Source: Stentor coeruleus (Eukaryota; Ciliophora; Heterotrichea; Heterotrichida; Stentoridae). Taken from it: DNA of 22,817 nt. The notes beneath the pieces were generated by a model, which saw only the letters and a program-made list of their open reading frames with translations, did no database searches and was not told the origin of the DNA. The stretch's first letter is position 1; each line of letters starts with the position of its first letter. Below, piece after piece: positions 1 through 9,351 of the stretch. Both the position numbers and the translations under genes were made by a program. Location: positions 1-22,817 of the forward strand of contig MPUH01001150.1 of assembly GCA_001970955.1 (NCBI GenBank). Direction: 5' to 3'.

Positions 1-2
1 GT

Positions 3-767
3 GTTTTACGTTGGGCAAGGGGTACTGGCAGTGTAGATCCTAAACAAATCGAAAATTTTGATTTAAAAGATATAAATAGTGAAAAACTAGAACTTATTAA
101 AATACTTATGAATTGTATCCGTTTACCTTTGATTGAAGCTAAATATATAATCAATAAAATCGACAAATTAGGGCTTTTTACTAAAGAACAATTATATGAA
201 GCTATGGCTTATCAAGCTTCATCTGAATCTTATACTGAAGATATGAGGTTTATGTTTAAAGAACGTAAAGGTAGTAAAAAACCTTGGAACTGGAGTGATG
301 AGAAAATTGGTCCACATATTTTATTATCTACTGATAGAAATCTAGCAATTGCTCATCATTATGACTGGGAAAAAGTTTTAGGATGTAATACTTGGCATGC
401 TGGGGTTCATATATTTAAAGTTCAATTAGAACTTAATATATCAGCATCAAGTAATTCTTGGCAAATAATCGTTGGTGTTGCTTCACCTTTAACTTCAGTA
501 GCTGAACATTTAGGTGCTGGACCTAAAGAATGGGGCCTTGCTTGCTATTCTGGTCATAAAATTTCTTGTGGAGATAAAAGAGAAGAATATACTGTAAATA
601 GCCGAAGAGGAGATATTATAACAGTTAAAGTCGATCTTAGTACAAAAAGACTTGAGTTCTTTAAAAATGATATTAGTTTGGGTGTTGCTTTTAATAATGT
701 TATAGGACCAGTATGCCCTGCTGTATCTTTATTAAAAGGACAGAGGGTTAAATTAATATGGGATTAA
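3..767 (+). CDS. BACK-SPRY domain protein, 5' end outside the window
   Basis: The frame is open from base 3 with no stop before TAA at 765-767, so the gene enters from the left. An ATG at 108 exists, but the codons before it (VLRWARGTGS, then a charged helix) read as protein and continue smoothly. The first 70 or so codons resemble the C-terminal part of a BACK domain (LRWAR, then IRLPLIEAKYI and GLFTKEQLYEA), which in its family usually follows a BTB domain; any BTB would lie upstream. The rest is a SPRY domain: ILLSTDRNLAIAHH, WHAGVHIFKVQL, the glycine-rich GVASPL turn, WGLACYSG, VDLSTKRLEFFKND and the closing PAVSLLKG. Such proteins commonly serve as substrate adaptors for cullin-3 ubiquitin ligases; that role is inferred. 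The next gene, a RING protein, begins at the stop codon. Confidence 0.85.
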   Translation, partial: VLRWARGTGSVDPKQIENFDLKDINSEKLELIKILMNCIRLPLIEAKYIINKIDKLGLFTKEQLYEAMAYQASSESYTEDMRFMFKERKGSKKPWNWSDEKIGPHILLSTDRNLAIAHHYDWEKVLGCNTWHAGVHIFKVQLELNISASSNSWQIIVGVASPLTSVAEHLGAGPKEWGLACYSGHKISCGDKREEYTVNSRRGDIITVKVDLSTKRLEFFKNDISLGVAFNNVIGPVCPAVSLLKGQRVKLIWD

Positions 768-772
768 TAATT

Positions 773-1396
773 ATGATATCGAAGATTAAGCAGTTTTTCG
801 AATGCAAAAAGAAAAACAAAAATGATGATTTTATCCTGCCTGTGAAAAGACCAAGAGATTGCTTAATTTGTGACATATGCAAAGAAGTTGTTGTTAGTAG
901 TAAAACTTTACCTTGTGGGGATTCTTTTTGTGATGTGTGTTTGACTGAACATTTACTTATAAGTCTTGTATAGTTTATATAGAAATGCCCTACATGTGGT
1001 TTAGAATGTCAAAAGGTTCAGGCATACCCCTGTTTCTTATTGGATGAAGCGGCAATATGTGAAGAAGACTCAAATGATAACTATAATTCAAGGATTTCAA
1101 AAGCTAAAGAATACAAAGATAAAGCAAAAGTTAAAGATTTTGAAGAAGGGATGAAAGTTGATGTAAGAGACACAGAAGGGATTTGGTGTGCTGGGGTTAT
1201 AAAAACGGTTCTGATGAATGAAAATACAAAAATGGTCCTGGTTCACTTTGAAAAGTGGGATAATTCTTTTGATGAGATAATTCCAACGGATTCTCCGAGG
1301 ATTGTTTCTGAAGGGTTTTATACATCGCGTAATATTTTGAAATATAAACTTCCGCTACCGGATGGGAATAATAAAGCTGAAGTAATTAAGCAATAA
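773..1396 (+). CDS. RING-finger protein with C-terminal Tudor/chromo-barrel-like domain, one 15-base intron
   Basis: The exons are 773-967 and 983-1396, giving 202 residues. Without the intron the frame stops in the middle of the RING. With it removed the finger is complete: CDIC, LPCGDSFCDVC, then KCPTCG. It is therefore a RING-type zinc finger, probably an E3 ubiquitin ligase, but the usual His after the third Cys is Asp (CGD instead of CGH). Residues about 115-185 (GMKVDVRDTEGIWCAG, VLVHFEKWDNSFDEII, SPRIV) look like a Tudor/chromo-barrel or MBT-like fold, which in known families binds methylated histones or methyl-arginine. An alternative ATG at 758 would overlap the upstream stop by 10 bases; the ATG at 773 lies 5 bases after it. 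The product may add ubiquitin at chromatin or RNA-protein targets; this is inference. Confidence 0.82.
968..982 (+). other. 15-base spliceosomal intron in the RING gene
   Basis: The sequence gtatagtttatatag starts with GTA and ends with TAG. It sits between codons (phase 0) and carries in-frame TAG stops, so it cannot be coding. Removing it joins LLISL to KCPTCG and restores the last zinc-ligand pair of the RING. Introns of 15-16 bases are known in heterotrich ciliates. Confidence 0.9.
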
Positions 1397-1494
1397 AAGT
1401 GGGAAGAAGGATTTTCTTTTGAAATTTTTGTTTCCATATTTAAAGTTTAGGTTTATGTTATATTTACTTATGGTATTTTAGTAATTATGCGTTG

Positions 1495-4400
1495 ATGGAT
1501 TCTGACTGGATTTTGGAAAGTAGGTTATGGTTAAATAATTTAAAAATGGGTAGCTGTGTATGTGGGCATAAAAAGAAATATCCAAGAAGTGAATCTAACC
1601 AGAAAGATTTAAAAAGACAAGACTCCAACAAACTTCAATCAACAGCAGACAAGTTAGCAAAAGATTTATCAGAGTCCCAACCTGAAGAGCAAGTAGATAA
1701 GCTGACCAATCCTGAGAAAGTAGAAATTATTGAAGTAGAGCCTCCTAAAGTTATAACCCCAGTGATTGTGTCAGAGCCCACAATAACAATGCCTTGTGGG
1801 CAATTTTTACTTCCCGATCTCATGTTTTATGATTTTGATGCAGGTCTTAAAAGTGGGGAATTCGAAAGATCGCGACCTACAGACTGGCACAATATCTTAA
1901 AGTCCTTTTTCAATTTTACCTATGCTAATATCTATGATATAGTTCATAAGCTTCAAGATAATCCTGTTATACACTCTTACTGGGACAAAAAAATTTATGT
2001 CGATCTTCCAGCAAAACTTTTAGTACAGCCACCAATGGAATGGTTTAAAGAACAGATTTACTTATTAAAACGTACACTGCAACCAGGTAATGAGATGGGA
2101 AAAGTGTCAATTCAACGTAAAATCATCCAGCTTTCCGAAGAGTTCAAATGGTTTGTATGGTCTGTTGGGAGTTATTTATACATAAGCCTATCAAGTAATG
2201 AAAAATCAATAGGGAGAAATTTTGCAGAGATGTCTGGAATACAAGAAGAAATCGCTTTACCTAAACGTATAAAAGACTGGTTTGTTGGATTTAGATACAA
2301 AAATGTTAGATTCAAATTAGTCCATGCCCTTAGTGAAGAAGGAAGGATTATGAGAGCTGAAGTGAAATCAATGAGGATTTTCAGTTTAAGTTATGGTCAA
2401 GCTGTAGGGACTATAAATTATTCTGTTATGTATCCTATGATTGTTTATATGAGAATTGGACCTTATTTGCTGTTTTCAGTACCAATTTATCCACAAAACT
2501 TCTTAGCTGAAGCTTCTTTTTTGAATATGGATATATTTTTGAAACCTATAAATATCCCTGAGACCAATGTGTTTAAAATATTATTTGAAAGTGAGGAAAA
2601 TAGGAATCCTAAACAAAAAGAAATGACACCTTGTTATTTTATTTATAATTTCAATACCTTTGTCCCACAGTCAAGGAAAATACAACATTTATGCTTGTTG
2701 AGTTGTGCAGGTAAAGAAATCCCTGTATATGAAGCGAAATATAATGGGGCTATACCTCAAAGTAAGATTGTTGATATTATTTATGGCGAAGATTATAAAG
2801 GTAATCCAAGGTTTAAAGTTCATGAATGCAAGCTTTTTGGTTGGCACTGTTTTGTGTATTATGAAGAGAAACCTGTAGTTCAGCGACATAACGAACGAGC
2901 AAGTCTTTTTGGTAAAGATATCACTGGTGAAGCTGTTGTAAGTGTCCAGCTTAATAAAAAGAACTACAAACGTTTCCCAGTATTTAACTTACGCTTGAGA
3001 AGATTGATGGATGTTCTAAGAAGGAATATTAAAGAATGTATGAGTACTTTGGAAACAAGTGAAGATATCTGGAATGTGAATAGCCTTAAAGAACTTATTC
3101 ATAGAAAAGGGTTGAATTATCGCCATGAATGGATAATATACAGCAAATGTCGAAGTGAAAAAGCTCAAGTGCTTCTTGAATGCGATTTACTAGCAAGAGC
3201 TGTATGGAAAGTCCTTAATGCAAGATTTCCAAGAAACTTGAATTTTTCAACATACAGAGAGTTAGTAATAAAAAGCATCAGTCCAATTATATCTTACTCA
3301 ACCAAATCTTATGATCAATTTTTATTCCTAGCATTGTTTATGGAAAGGCTTAAAGCATTAAGAGATGCTACAAAGTTCCAAAAATCCACTGATACCTCAG
3401 CTAGTAGAATAATTGACCCATTCAAACAAAAAAAGCATAGTTTTGATTATCTTTGTAGTACAGAAATGCTTGAGAAAATCTTAACAGTAGGCAACAGATA
3501 CCCTGCTCAATTTTTAGAAGCTATTGAATATCATTGTCATATAAAATTCAATGAAGATTTAATATCTAGTGTTAAATGTGATGGATATTATTTTATTAAC
3601 AAAGAAAAAAAACTAGAAGTAAAAGATATAATTGAGTTTTCCTTATCTGTACATGGACTTTCCTCTTTACGTGAAGATAATTGTATAACTCTTTTAGGAT
3701 TCCTTGAACGTGGAGGACCTAAAGGTAATGACTCACACGAAATGCTCAATCAATCTTTTTCAGACTGGGTATCAGATGCAAATGTTGAATTAGTTAATAA
3801 AGAAGAAGAACATCATAGCCTTGAGCTTATATTACCATGTGATTTATATAGTTATTGTGGCAGTTCATTTTTTAAAGAGTTTTATGAATTTCCTATCCTC
3901 CCAATTATTGAAGAGTGGTCTAACTGTGTTGAAACTTTAGTAAAAGACTTAATTACTGTTGATGGTGGAGAAAGTGTCCTTGTTGAAATCCTTATTTATG
4001 TCATAACACAAAGATATTTCATTGATTCAGACTCAATGCAATGTGGTAACCTTCTTAATATCATAAAAAAAATCATAGACGAATCTGTATTTGTCCCAGC
4101 TGAAATTGTCATAGCATATTATTTATGGAATGCTATATCTCTAGAACAGCAAAGTTTAGCTCAAAGTGAACAGAATTATATATCATCTTTAGTACTTATG
4201 ACAAAACTAGTCGGAGATCCAAGAGGAAGAAAAAATCGTGGTATTCCATGGCAGATGCTAGCAGCTTGGAAAATCAGTCAAATTGCTAGAGAAAGTCATA
4301 GACTACCTGATGCTATGGCCGCTGAAGAGCATTTTGACAGTGTGTTTATGGGGACAAAAGAATTCCAACAAAATCTAACTAAATTGCTCAAAGCTAGACA

Positions 4401-6036
4401 TTCAAGTTATAAACAAGCTGAAGTTGTATTAAAGCATCCTTTTGATCATTGGAGTATTCATAGTGATAAAAGAGATTCACTTGTCCCTGAATCTTTTGAT
4501 GAACTTTACACATGGATGATTAACCATTCTTTAACTTTATATCCAACAGGAAAATTATGGAACAATTTGTATTCAAAACTCCTTCTTAAAGGTACAACAT
4601 TGCCACAGTTGTCAACAAGTTTATGTTTGGGAATGAGTGGGAAATCTACGCCAATGAGTTTCAGAGGGGAGTCTAGAAAAGCCCTTCAACAAAGCTCGCT
4701 TACACAAATCCTTGTTCCTGAAAATGGTGCATTGAATATGAATGATTTAAAAGGTGTTGCATATATATGGGGAACTGATAGATATGGACAGTTAGGTTTA
4801 GCTTTAGCAGATGATGAGGAAATCCCAGATCAAGTAACTTTACCTTATCCACGTATGCTTACATCATTAAAAGATCATGTTATAAAAGAAATCTCAGCAG
4901 GGGCTGAACATTGTATTGCTATAACAATAGAAGGTTTATGTTTTGCTTGGGGTAAAAATGATAACAATCAATTAGGTTTAGGTCCAGATAATCCACCAAA
5001 AGTTAAATTCCCAGTGCCGATTAAAAGTGTTTCACATATAAGTAAAGCTTCTTGTGGTTATGAACATACAGTTCTTTTAGGACAAGATTGTCGAGTTTAT
5101 ACAATGGGTTTAGGTGAAGGTGGGGTTTTAGGTCATGGAAATGTATTATCAGTGATGTATCCAAAAGTAGTCCAAAGTTTAAAAAGTATTAAAATCAAAC
5201 AAATCAGTTGTGGCGGGTATCATTCTACAGCTTTAGATAAAGAAGGACATTTATATGTATGGGGAAGAGGTGAAGGTGGTCAGTTAGGTCTTGATCCAGA
5301 ACACCTTAGAAAGACGATGATTGATTTGAAAATCGATAGTAGTGAAGTATTTATACATACTCCACAAAGGCTTTTTGGTGAACTTGGTAAAAAAAGAATT
5401 ATTTTAGTAGCTTGTGGAGAAGCTCATACACTTGCTTTAACTGAACAATATGAAGTATTTGGTTGGGGATGGGGTAGCAATGGTCAATTAGGCCGAGGAT
5501 TTAAACATGATGACTTTGAAGAAATCGGTAACAAATTATGTATTCAATACTTACCAGGACCAATATCATTTCCTGAAAATACTAGTATAAAGCATATTGC
5601 TGCTGGAGGACTGTTTTCTATGTTTATTACTGATCAAAATGAAGTACTTGCTTGTGGGATGAATGATTTTGGACAATTAGGTATTGAAAATCCTCATAGA
5701 GATCATACAGATATTTCATTTCCTACAAGACTTGATTGCTTTTCTGACTACCCGATACATTATTTAGTTTGTGGAGAAAATCATACTGTCGCTGTTTCGA
5801 AAGAAAAAGAAACTATGACTTGGGCTTGGGGACGGTTTCGTGAAGGACAACTTGGATTAGGTGAAGTGTCCCCATCAGCAACTCCAAGACCTGTTCAAAC
5901 ACTTAATAATGCCCCAGTTTATAGAGTTGCTTGTGGAAGAAGGCATACTTTTGCTGTTATTGGAGAACCGGAGGGTTTAGTTGAAAAAAACAAGAATGAG
6001 AACTTAGACTTTGCAGTTGTTTTCATTAAGAAGTAA
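1495..6036 (+). CDS. Large protein with C-terminal seven-bladed RCC1 propeller
   Basis: This is a single uninterrupted frame of about 1,513 codons from ATG 1495. A second start at 1546 would give MGSCVCGHKKK, a good N-myristoylation plus Cys-palmitoylation signal, so the shorter form may be the real, membrane-anchored protein. Residues about 1-1080 match no family I recognise; they look folded and mostly helical, with few low-complexity stretches. Residues about 1088-1492 contain seven RCC1 repeats, each with a WG-type strand followed by xGQLGLG and a CGxxHTxAL partner: IWGTDRYGQLGL, AWGKNDNNQLGLG, GLGEGGVLGHG, VWGRGEGGQLGLD, GWGSNGQLGRG, CGMNDFGQLGIE and AWGRFREGQLGLG. The architecture recalls HERC-type proteins, but there is no HECT domain, and the protein ends soon after the propeller. 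RCC1 propellers act as GTPase exchange factors or protein-binding platforms; the partner is unknown. The gene starts 98 bases after the RING gene, on the same strand. Confidence 0.85.
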   Translation: MDSDWILESRLWLNNLKMGSCVCGHKKKYPRSESNQKDLKRQDSNKLQSTADKLAKDLSESQPEEQVDKLTNPEKVEIIEVEPPKVITPVIVSEPTITMPCGQFLLPDLMFYDFDAGLKSGEFERSRPTDWHNILKSFFNFTYANIYDIVHKLQDNPVIHSYWDKKIYVDLPAKLLVQPPMEWFKEQIYLLKRTLQPGNEMGKVSIQRKIIQLSEEFKWFVWSVGSYLYISLSSNEKSIGRNFAEMSGIQEEIALPKRIKDWFVGFRYKNVRFKLVHALSEEGRIMRAEVKSMRIFSLSYGQAVGTINYSVMYPMIVYMRIGPYLLFSVPIYPQNFLAEASFLNMDIFLKPINIPETNVFKILFESEENRNPKQKEMTPCYFIYNFNTFVPQSRKIQHLCLLSCAGKEIPVYEAKYNGAIPQSKIVDIIYGEDYKGNPRFKVHECKLFGWHCFVYYEEKPVVQRHNERASLFGKDITGEAVVSVQLNKKNYKRFPVFNLRLRRLMDVLRRNIKECMSTLETSEDIWNVNSLKELIHRKGLNYRHEWIIYSKCRSEKAQVLLECDLLARAVWKVLNARFPRNLNFSTYRELVIKSISPIISYSTKSYDQFLFLALFMERLKALRDATKFQKSTDTSASRIIDPFKQKKHSFDYLCSTEMLEKILTVGNRYPAQFLEAIEYHCHIKFNEDLISSVKCDGYYFINKEKKLEVKDIIEFSLSVHGLSSLREDNCITLLGFLERGGPKGNDSHEMLNQSFSDWVSDANVELVNKEEEHHSLELILPCDLYSYCGSSFFKEFYEFPILPIIEEWSNCVETLVKDLITVDGGESVLVEILIYVITQRYFIDSDSMQCGNLLNIIKKIIDESVFVPAEIVIAYYLWNAISLEQQSLAQSEQNYISSLVLMTKLVGDPRGRKNRGIPWQMLAAWKISQIARESHRLPDAMAAEEHFDSVFMGTKEFQQNLTKLLKARHSSYKQAEVVLKHPFDHWSIHSDKRDSLVPESFDELYTWMINHSLTLYPTGKLWNNLYSKLLLKGTTLPQLSTSLCLGMSGKSTPMSFRGESRKALQQSSLTQILVPENGALNMNDLKGVAYIWGTDRYGQLGLALADDEEIPDQVTLPYPRMLTSLKDHVIKEISAGAEHCIAITIEGLCFAWGKNDNNQLGLGPDNPPKVKFPVPIKSVSHISKASCGYEHTVLLGQDCRVYTMGLGEGGVLGHGNVLSVMYPKVVQSLKSIKIKQISCGGYHSTALDKEGHLYVWGRGEGGQLGLDPEHLRKTMIDLKIDSSEVFIHTPQRLFGELGKKRIILVACGEAHTLALTEQYEVFGWGWGSNGQLGRGFKHDDFEEIGNKLCIQYLPGPISFPENTSIKHIAAGGLFSMFITDQNEVLACGMNDFGQLGIENPHRDHTDISFPTRLDCFSDYPIHYLVCGENHTVAVSKEKETMTWAWGRFREGQLGLGEVSPSATPRPVQTLNNAPVYRVACGRRHTFAVIGEPEGLVEKNKNENLDFAVVFIKK

Positions 6037-6355
6037 TAAAACTATTAATAAAATATGGTGGGAATCTTTTCAGGTTTGGAAAGAAGTGCTTAAATTTTAA
6101 TATATATTTTTGTAAGGAAAATTAGTTGTTAATGCATATTTAGATATATATATTAATATTATTATAACTTATAAATCCTTATTTCATACTTAAATCTTAA
6201 TAAACATATATTAAACTATAAAACTCAATAATTTCTCATTTTATATTATTAATTACTATAACCTCAATACAAAATCAACCATAAAATGCAATAAATTTTA
6301 TTAAAAACAAAACTCCAAACTTAAATCATCCAAGATTTTTAAAAACCCTTACTTA
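6037..6355. other. Convergent intergenic region, no gene seen
   Basis: This stretch separates two converging genes and must hold both 3' ends. It is G-rich and C-poor up to about 6143. It then changes to a stretch with no G at all from 6144 to 6287. I see no open frame, RNA gene or repeat. Confidence 0.7.
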
Positions 6356-7705
6356 TTAAAGCAGATCGTTTTCAAGAAACGAGTACTCAAACTCGAAATC
6401 CGCTTTTCTTCTCTGTGACCAGCTTGTTTCATAATCAAAATAAAGAAATGTGCCCTTCTCCCTATCCTGAGCAGTAAGTTTCGGGTCTCCAGATCTCTGA
6501 AACCAAGTCTGGAATTTTTTATGATAAATCCACCCTTTAGCTTTAAGTTCTTTGGCTGCTAAAAACTGTTGATAACTACCATGCTGATGATAAAAAATAA
6601 AGAACAAAGTATCTAGTTCGAATTTTTTAAATAAAGCATGATTAATCATAGGTTTTTTCGGAAATGAAGGATGACCAGTATATGGTGTTAGAACCATCTG
6701 CAAACTAGATTTCACCCTTTCTTCATTCCTCAAAGGATAATTAAAAGCTATCTCAACTTGCTTTTTAGACCAATCCGTGTCAATTTTCTCCTAAATATCC
6801 TATACCACTTCCTGCTCATCATCAGGCAAATCCTCAAAAGTCTTTTCTGTCTTCCCAGCAATTTTCATTAACGCTTCTTTTGTATTCCACCCTTTTTCCA
6901 CAGGTTTCACGTCGTTTTTCGTCGGGACACTTGCTATCGTCTTTGTTTCTGGTTTTTTACCAACAGTTTTCCTTTGTGCTTCCATATCTTCTTCATTCAA
7001 AGCTGGAAAGTTCGTAAAAATCCTATTGGTCGGTAAGCTCAACTCTTTATAACGTTGTTCTAACTCAGCCTCGAAATCTGAAGTATCTTCAGCTTTTAAA
7101 TAAGAATCCAATTTGTCAGTCAATGGCCAGATTTGTTCTAAAGTTGCTGGGTTGTTTTCAACAAATCTTAGTACTTGTTCAAGTTTCTCAAAATGGTAAC
7201 GAAGATTTTTTATTTGTTTGCTTATATCTTCTGTGATTCCAGCTCTAAGTTTCGAGCCCCGGCTTTTTTCTAGTTCCGCTTCTCGAATGTTGATTTTATC
7301 TTGAAAAGCTCCTTGTAATGCTTTGATCATTTCTCTTAGTTCTTCACGTTCTTCTTCGATTGGGTCAACTTTTGGGGCAATTAAAAGTCCTTCTTTGGAA
7401 AAAGCTTTGGTTTTAGACTCTTTTTCTAGTTGTTTATGGGTTTCCATGAGTTCCTCGATTTTCTTACGAGCCTCGGTTATACGGCTTTTGTTTCTAGGGT
7501 CTTGGGATTCGTAGTTTCGTAAGCTTTCTCGGGTCCTTTGTAGTTTTTTGATTTCTTTTTTCAGCTCACCTTCAAAGCGCTCTTTTTGTGTTTGGTTCAC
7601 TGCGGAATTGATTTTTTTTATGATTTGGTTGAAATTTGAGTAACCCTCATCAACTTGAGCTAGTTTTTTTTCTAGTTCTTGCTGTTGCTGACGGACTTTC
7701 GCCAT
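6356..7705 (-). CDS. CNOT3: CCR4-NOT complex subunit 3 (NOT3/NOT5 family), one 15-base intron
   Basis: The exons are 7705-6806 and 6790-6356 on the minus strand, giving 444 residues. The N-terminal 230 or so residues match the NOT3/5 N-terminal coiled-coil domain: the family blocks KKEIKKLQRTRE, ETHKQLEKESKTKAFSKEGL and KVDPIEEEREEL are plain. The second exon encodes the NOT box (LDTLFFIFYHQHGSYQQFLA, KELKAKGWIYHKKFQTWFQR, GTFLYFDYETSW, FEFEYSFLENDLL), which in CNOT3 pairs with CNOT2 and binds the NOT1 scaffold. The protein belongs to the cytoplasmic mRNA deadenylation and translational repression machinery. It is short next to human CNOT3 (about 750 residues) because the linker between the two domains is only about 70 residues. 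Without splicing the gene would be read as two unrelated small ORFs. Confidence 0.93.
6791..6805 (-). other. 15-base intron in the CNOT3 gene
   Basis: Read on the minus strand, gtataggatatttag lies between codons for V and E. It contains in-frame TAG codons, and its removal joins DDEQEV to EKIDTDWSKK in one frame. The downstream codons lead straight into the NOT box, and the two flanking domains belong to one known protein, so the splice is well supported. Confidence 0.92.
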
Positions 7706-8516
7706 TATTATGACCCTAAAATCTTGCTTTATTTTTTTAAGGGGTGGATTAAGCTGTTGAGGTTTAGGTTGAAATGAAGAAAGTTATAAGATTATTAAGA
7801 GGGATAAAGGCTGAATAGAAGTAGAGAGGCTGATTGAGTTTAAAGATTGATTTGAAATATTGTGTTTAATTGAAATGAAGCTAATTCAATATGCCATAGT
7901 TTAGATTTAGTAAACAACAAGTAATTTTCTTAAATTGTTTGGGTTATAGATTGAAGATAATAATCATAAGTGTAGATAAAATTAGTTTTCTTAAAGATAA
8001 TTAGTTTATATGTAAGTTACAGATTAATAGTAAATGTATAATATCAAATGAAATTTAGCAGCTTATAAATTTTAACTTTTTAGATTTTTTGGCTAATTTT
8101 ATGCAAAAGGAAAAATTTGCAAGACAAACTGAGTTATAATCAAAATATGAATTTTAAAACAAAAAGAGAATAAAAGTCAGGTTTAAACACTTGTAAATAT
8201 ATCAAAATTATTTACTTTTTACAAAAATTTACTGCCAATTAAAAAATATACCTATATAACCTAAAAAGATAAGCCTTTATTTATAAATAATCATAATAAA
8301 TCAAAACGAATTCCATCAATAAGATTCATCAAATATTTTTTTACTATATTTCTTAACATAAATACCTACTTTATTTAAACTATTTTTTTAAGCCAAACTA
8401 TAAGCTTATCAACTTTAATAATATTTTATCATTACCTTAAAAATTAGAATTATAATCTAATATATAATATTTCAGCTATGGGTTTATGTTAAAAATAAAT
8501 GGCTATAATATTTAAA

Positions 8517-8575
8517 TCGAATGATGATTTTCTCAGCTCACTTTGATCCTAATGAAAAATTGATTATCTGACTAT
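8517..8575 (+). ncRNA. Possible second box C/D snoRNA, weak
   Basis: A C-box-like ATGATGA at 8521-8527 is followed by a D-box-like CTGA at 8568-8571, a normal spacing. A 9-base segment (8538-8546) is complementary to TCAAAGTGA of large-subunit rRNA, but it is not placed for any methylation site I know, and no terminal stem is visible. It may be a separate snoRNA, the 5' half of a longer RNA with the following element, or chance. Confidence 0.25.
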
Positions 8576-8582
8576 ATTTATA

Positions 8583-8643
8583 TATCGTGATGAACCTTTA
8601 GTGTGATCCATGATCACTTACCGAGCTTTTTAAATCTGACTTT
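8583..8643 (+). ncRNA. Box C/D snoRNA candidate, guide for 18S rRNA A619 (yeast numbering), snR47-like
   Basis: The C box is GTGATGA at 8587-8593 and the D box is CTGA at 8636-8639. The guide just upstream of the D box (8622-8633, cgagctttttaa) is a perfect 12-base complement of TTAAAAAGCTCG, a segment conserved in eukaryotic 18S rRNA. By the D+5 rule the target is the first A after GTT in that segment. Counting from U578 in yeast 18S puts this at A619, the site methylated by snR47 (human A668). I see no clear terminal stem and no certain D'/C' pair. The surrounding skew supports a plus-strand transcript here. Confidence 0.6.
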
Positions 8644-9351
8644 ATTTTTTTTCAGCCTTTAATACCTTTAAAAGCTAATAATCTATGTGTCCCAGTCGAT
8701 TGCTGTTTGGATTTGCCATAAATTTTAGGTTAATTTGACAATTTTTGAGATGTTTAGCCACAAGTGCTGATCTTTTGTTTTATTTTAGCTAAAAATCCAA
8801 AGACTTTCAAATAGTAGGAAGAGATTTGTATTATTAATAAAGAAAGACTTAATCAAGTTCAATCATATCAGATAAGATTTTTGAAAGCTAGAAGTGGACA
8901 GACTGAAAGGAAAATAAAATTTTGAAATAAGATTTAGATTGATTTTATTTCACATATAAAGAATGAGTATATAGTAAATTTGATCTTTATTAGTCTTAGA
9001 TTTATTAAGAATAACTACTTAAAATTTTCAGTATTCCCAGTTTCAAAACTTGTCTTTACTTTTTGGAAAACTACATCTCTTCTATCAAACCATCAAATAT
9101 CAAAAGTTTAATCCTAAAGACTAATTCCTAAATCAAAACTTAAACTAATTCTAATCAATAAAAACATACAATTACTATACAAAATTTATTATCTTTTCTT
9201 GAATTCAACTTTTTTCTTTTCACACTTCTCATCTTAAATCCCTTATTAAATTAAACCTCTAATTATTCTTAAATAACATACCTTTTAGTTATCTTTCTAA
9301 TAAACTACCCCATTAAATTCCATAATATTTCAAAAACCATTAAATATTCTG

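Larger units (their letters stand above)
7706..9351. other. Long intergenic region with ncRNA candidates, no protein gene
   Basis: These 1.6 kb lie between the 5' end of CNOT3 and the 3' end of the next minus-strand gene. There is no long open frame. The composition changes in blocks on the plus strand: G-rich and C-poor to about 8150, C-rich and G-poor at about 8160-8460, mixed at about 8500-8800, G-rich at about 8800-9000, then nearly G-free to 9350. The middle block holds box C/D motifs. The skew pattern is what a separate plus-strand transcript at about 8470-8830 would give. Confidence 0.6.

Noticed and set aside
747..784. 38-base intron fusing the SPRY and RING genes
   Set aside because: The length does not match the 15-base introns seen here, and it would delete the conserved end of the SPRY domain.
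6356..6733. Stand-alone NOT-box protein
   Set aside because: The adjoining upstream frame is the NOT3/5 N-terminal domain, and a 15-base intron links the two.
8655..8790. Spliceosomal snRNA suggested by an AATTTTTGA Sm-like site and a CCTTTAATACC stretch
   Set aside because: No U1, U2, U4, U5 or U6 signature could be aligned around it; the Sm-like string is easy to get in AT-rich DNA.
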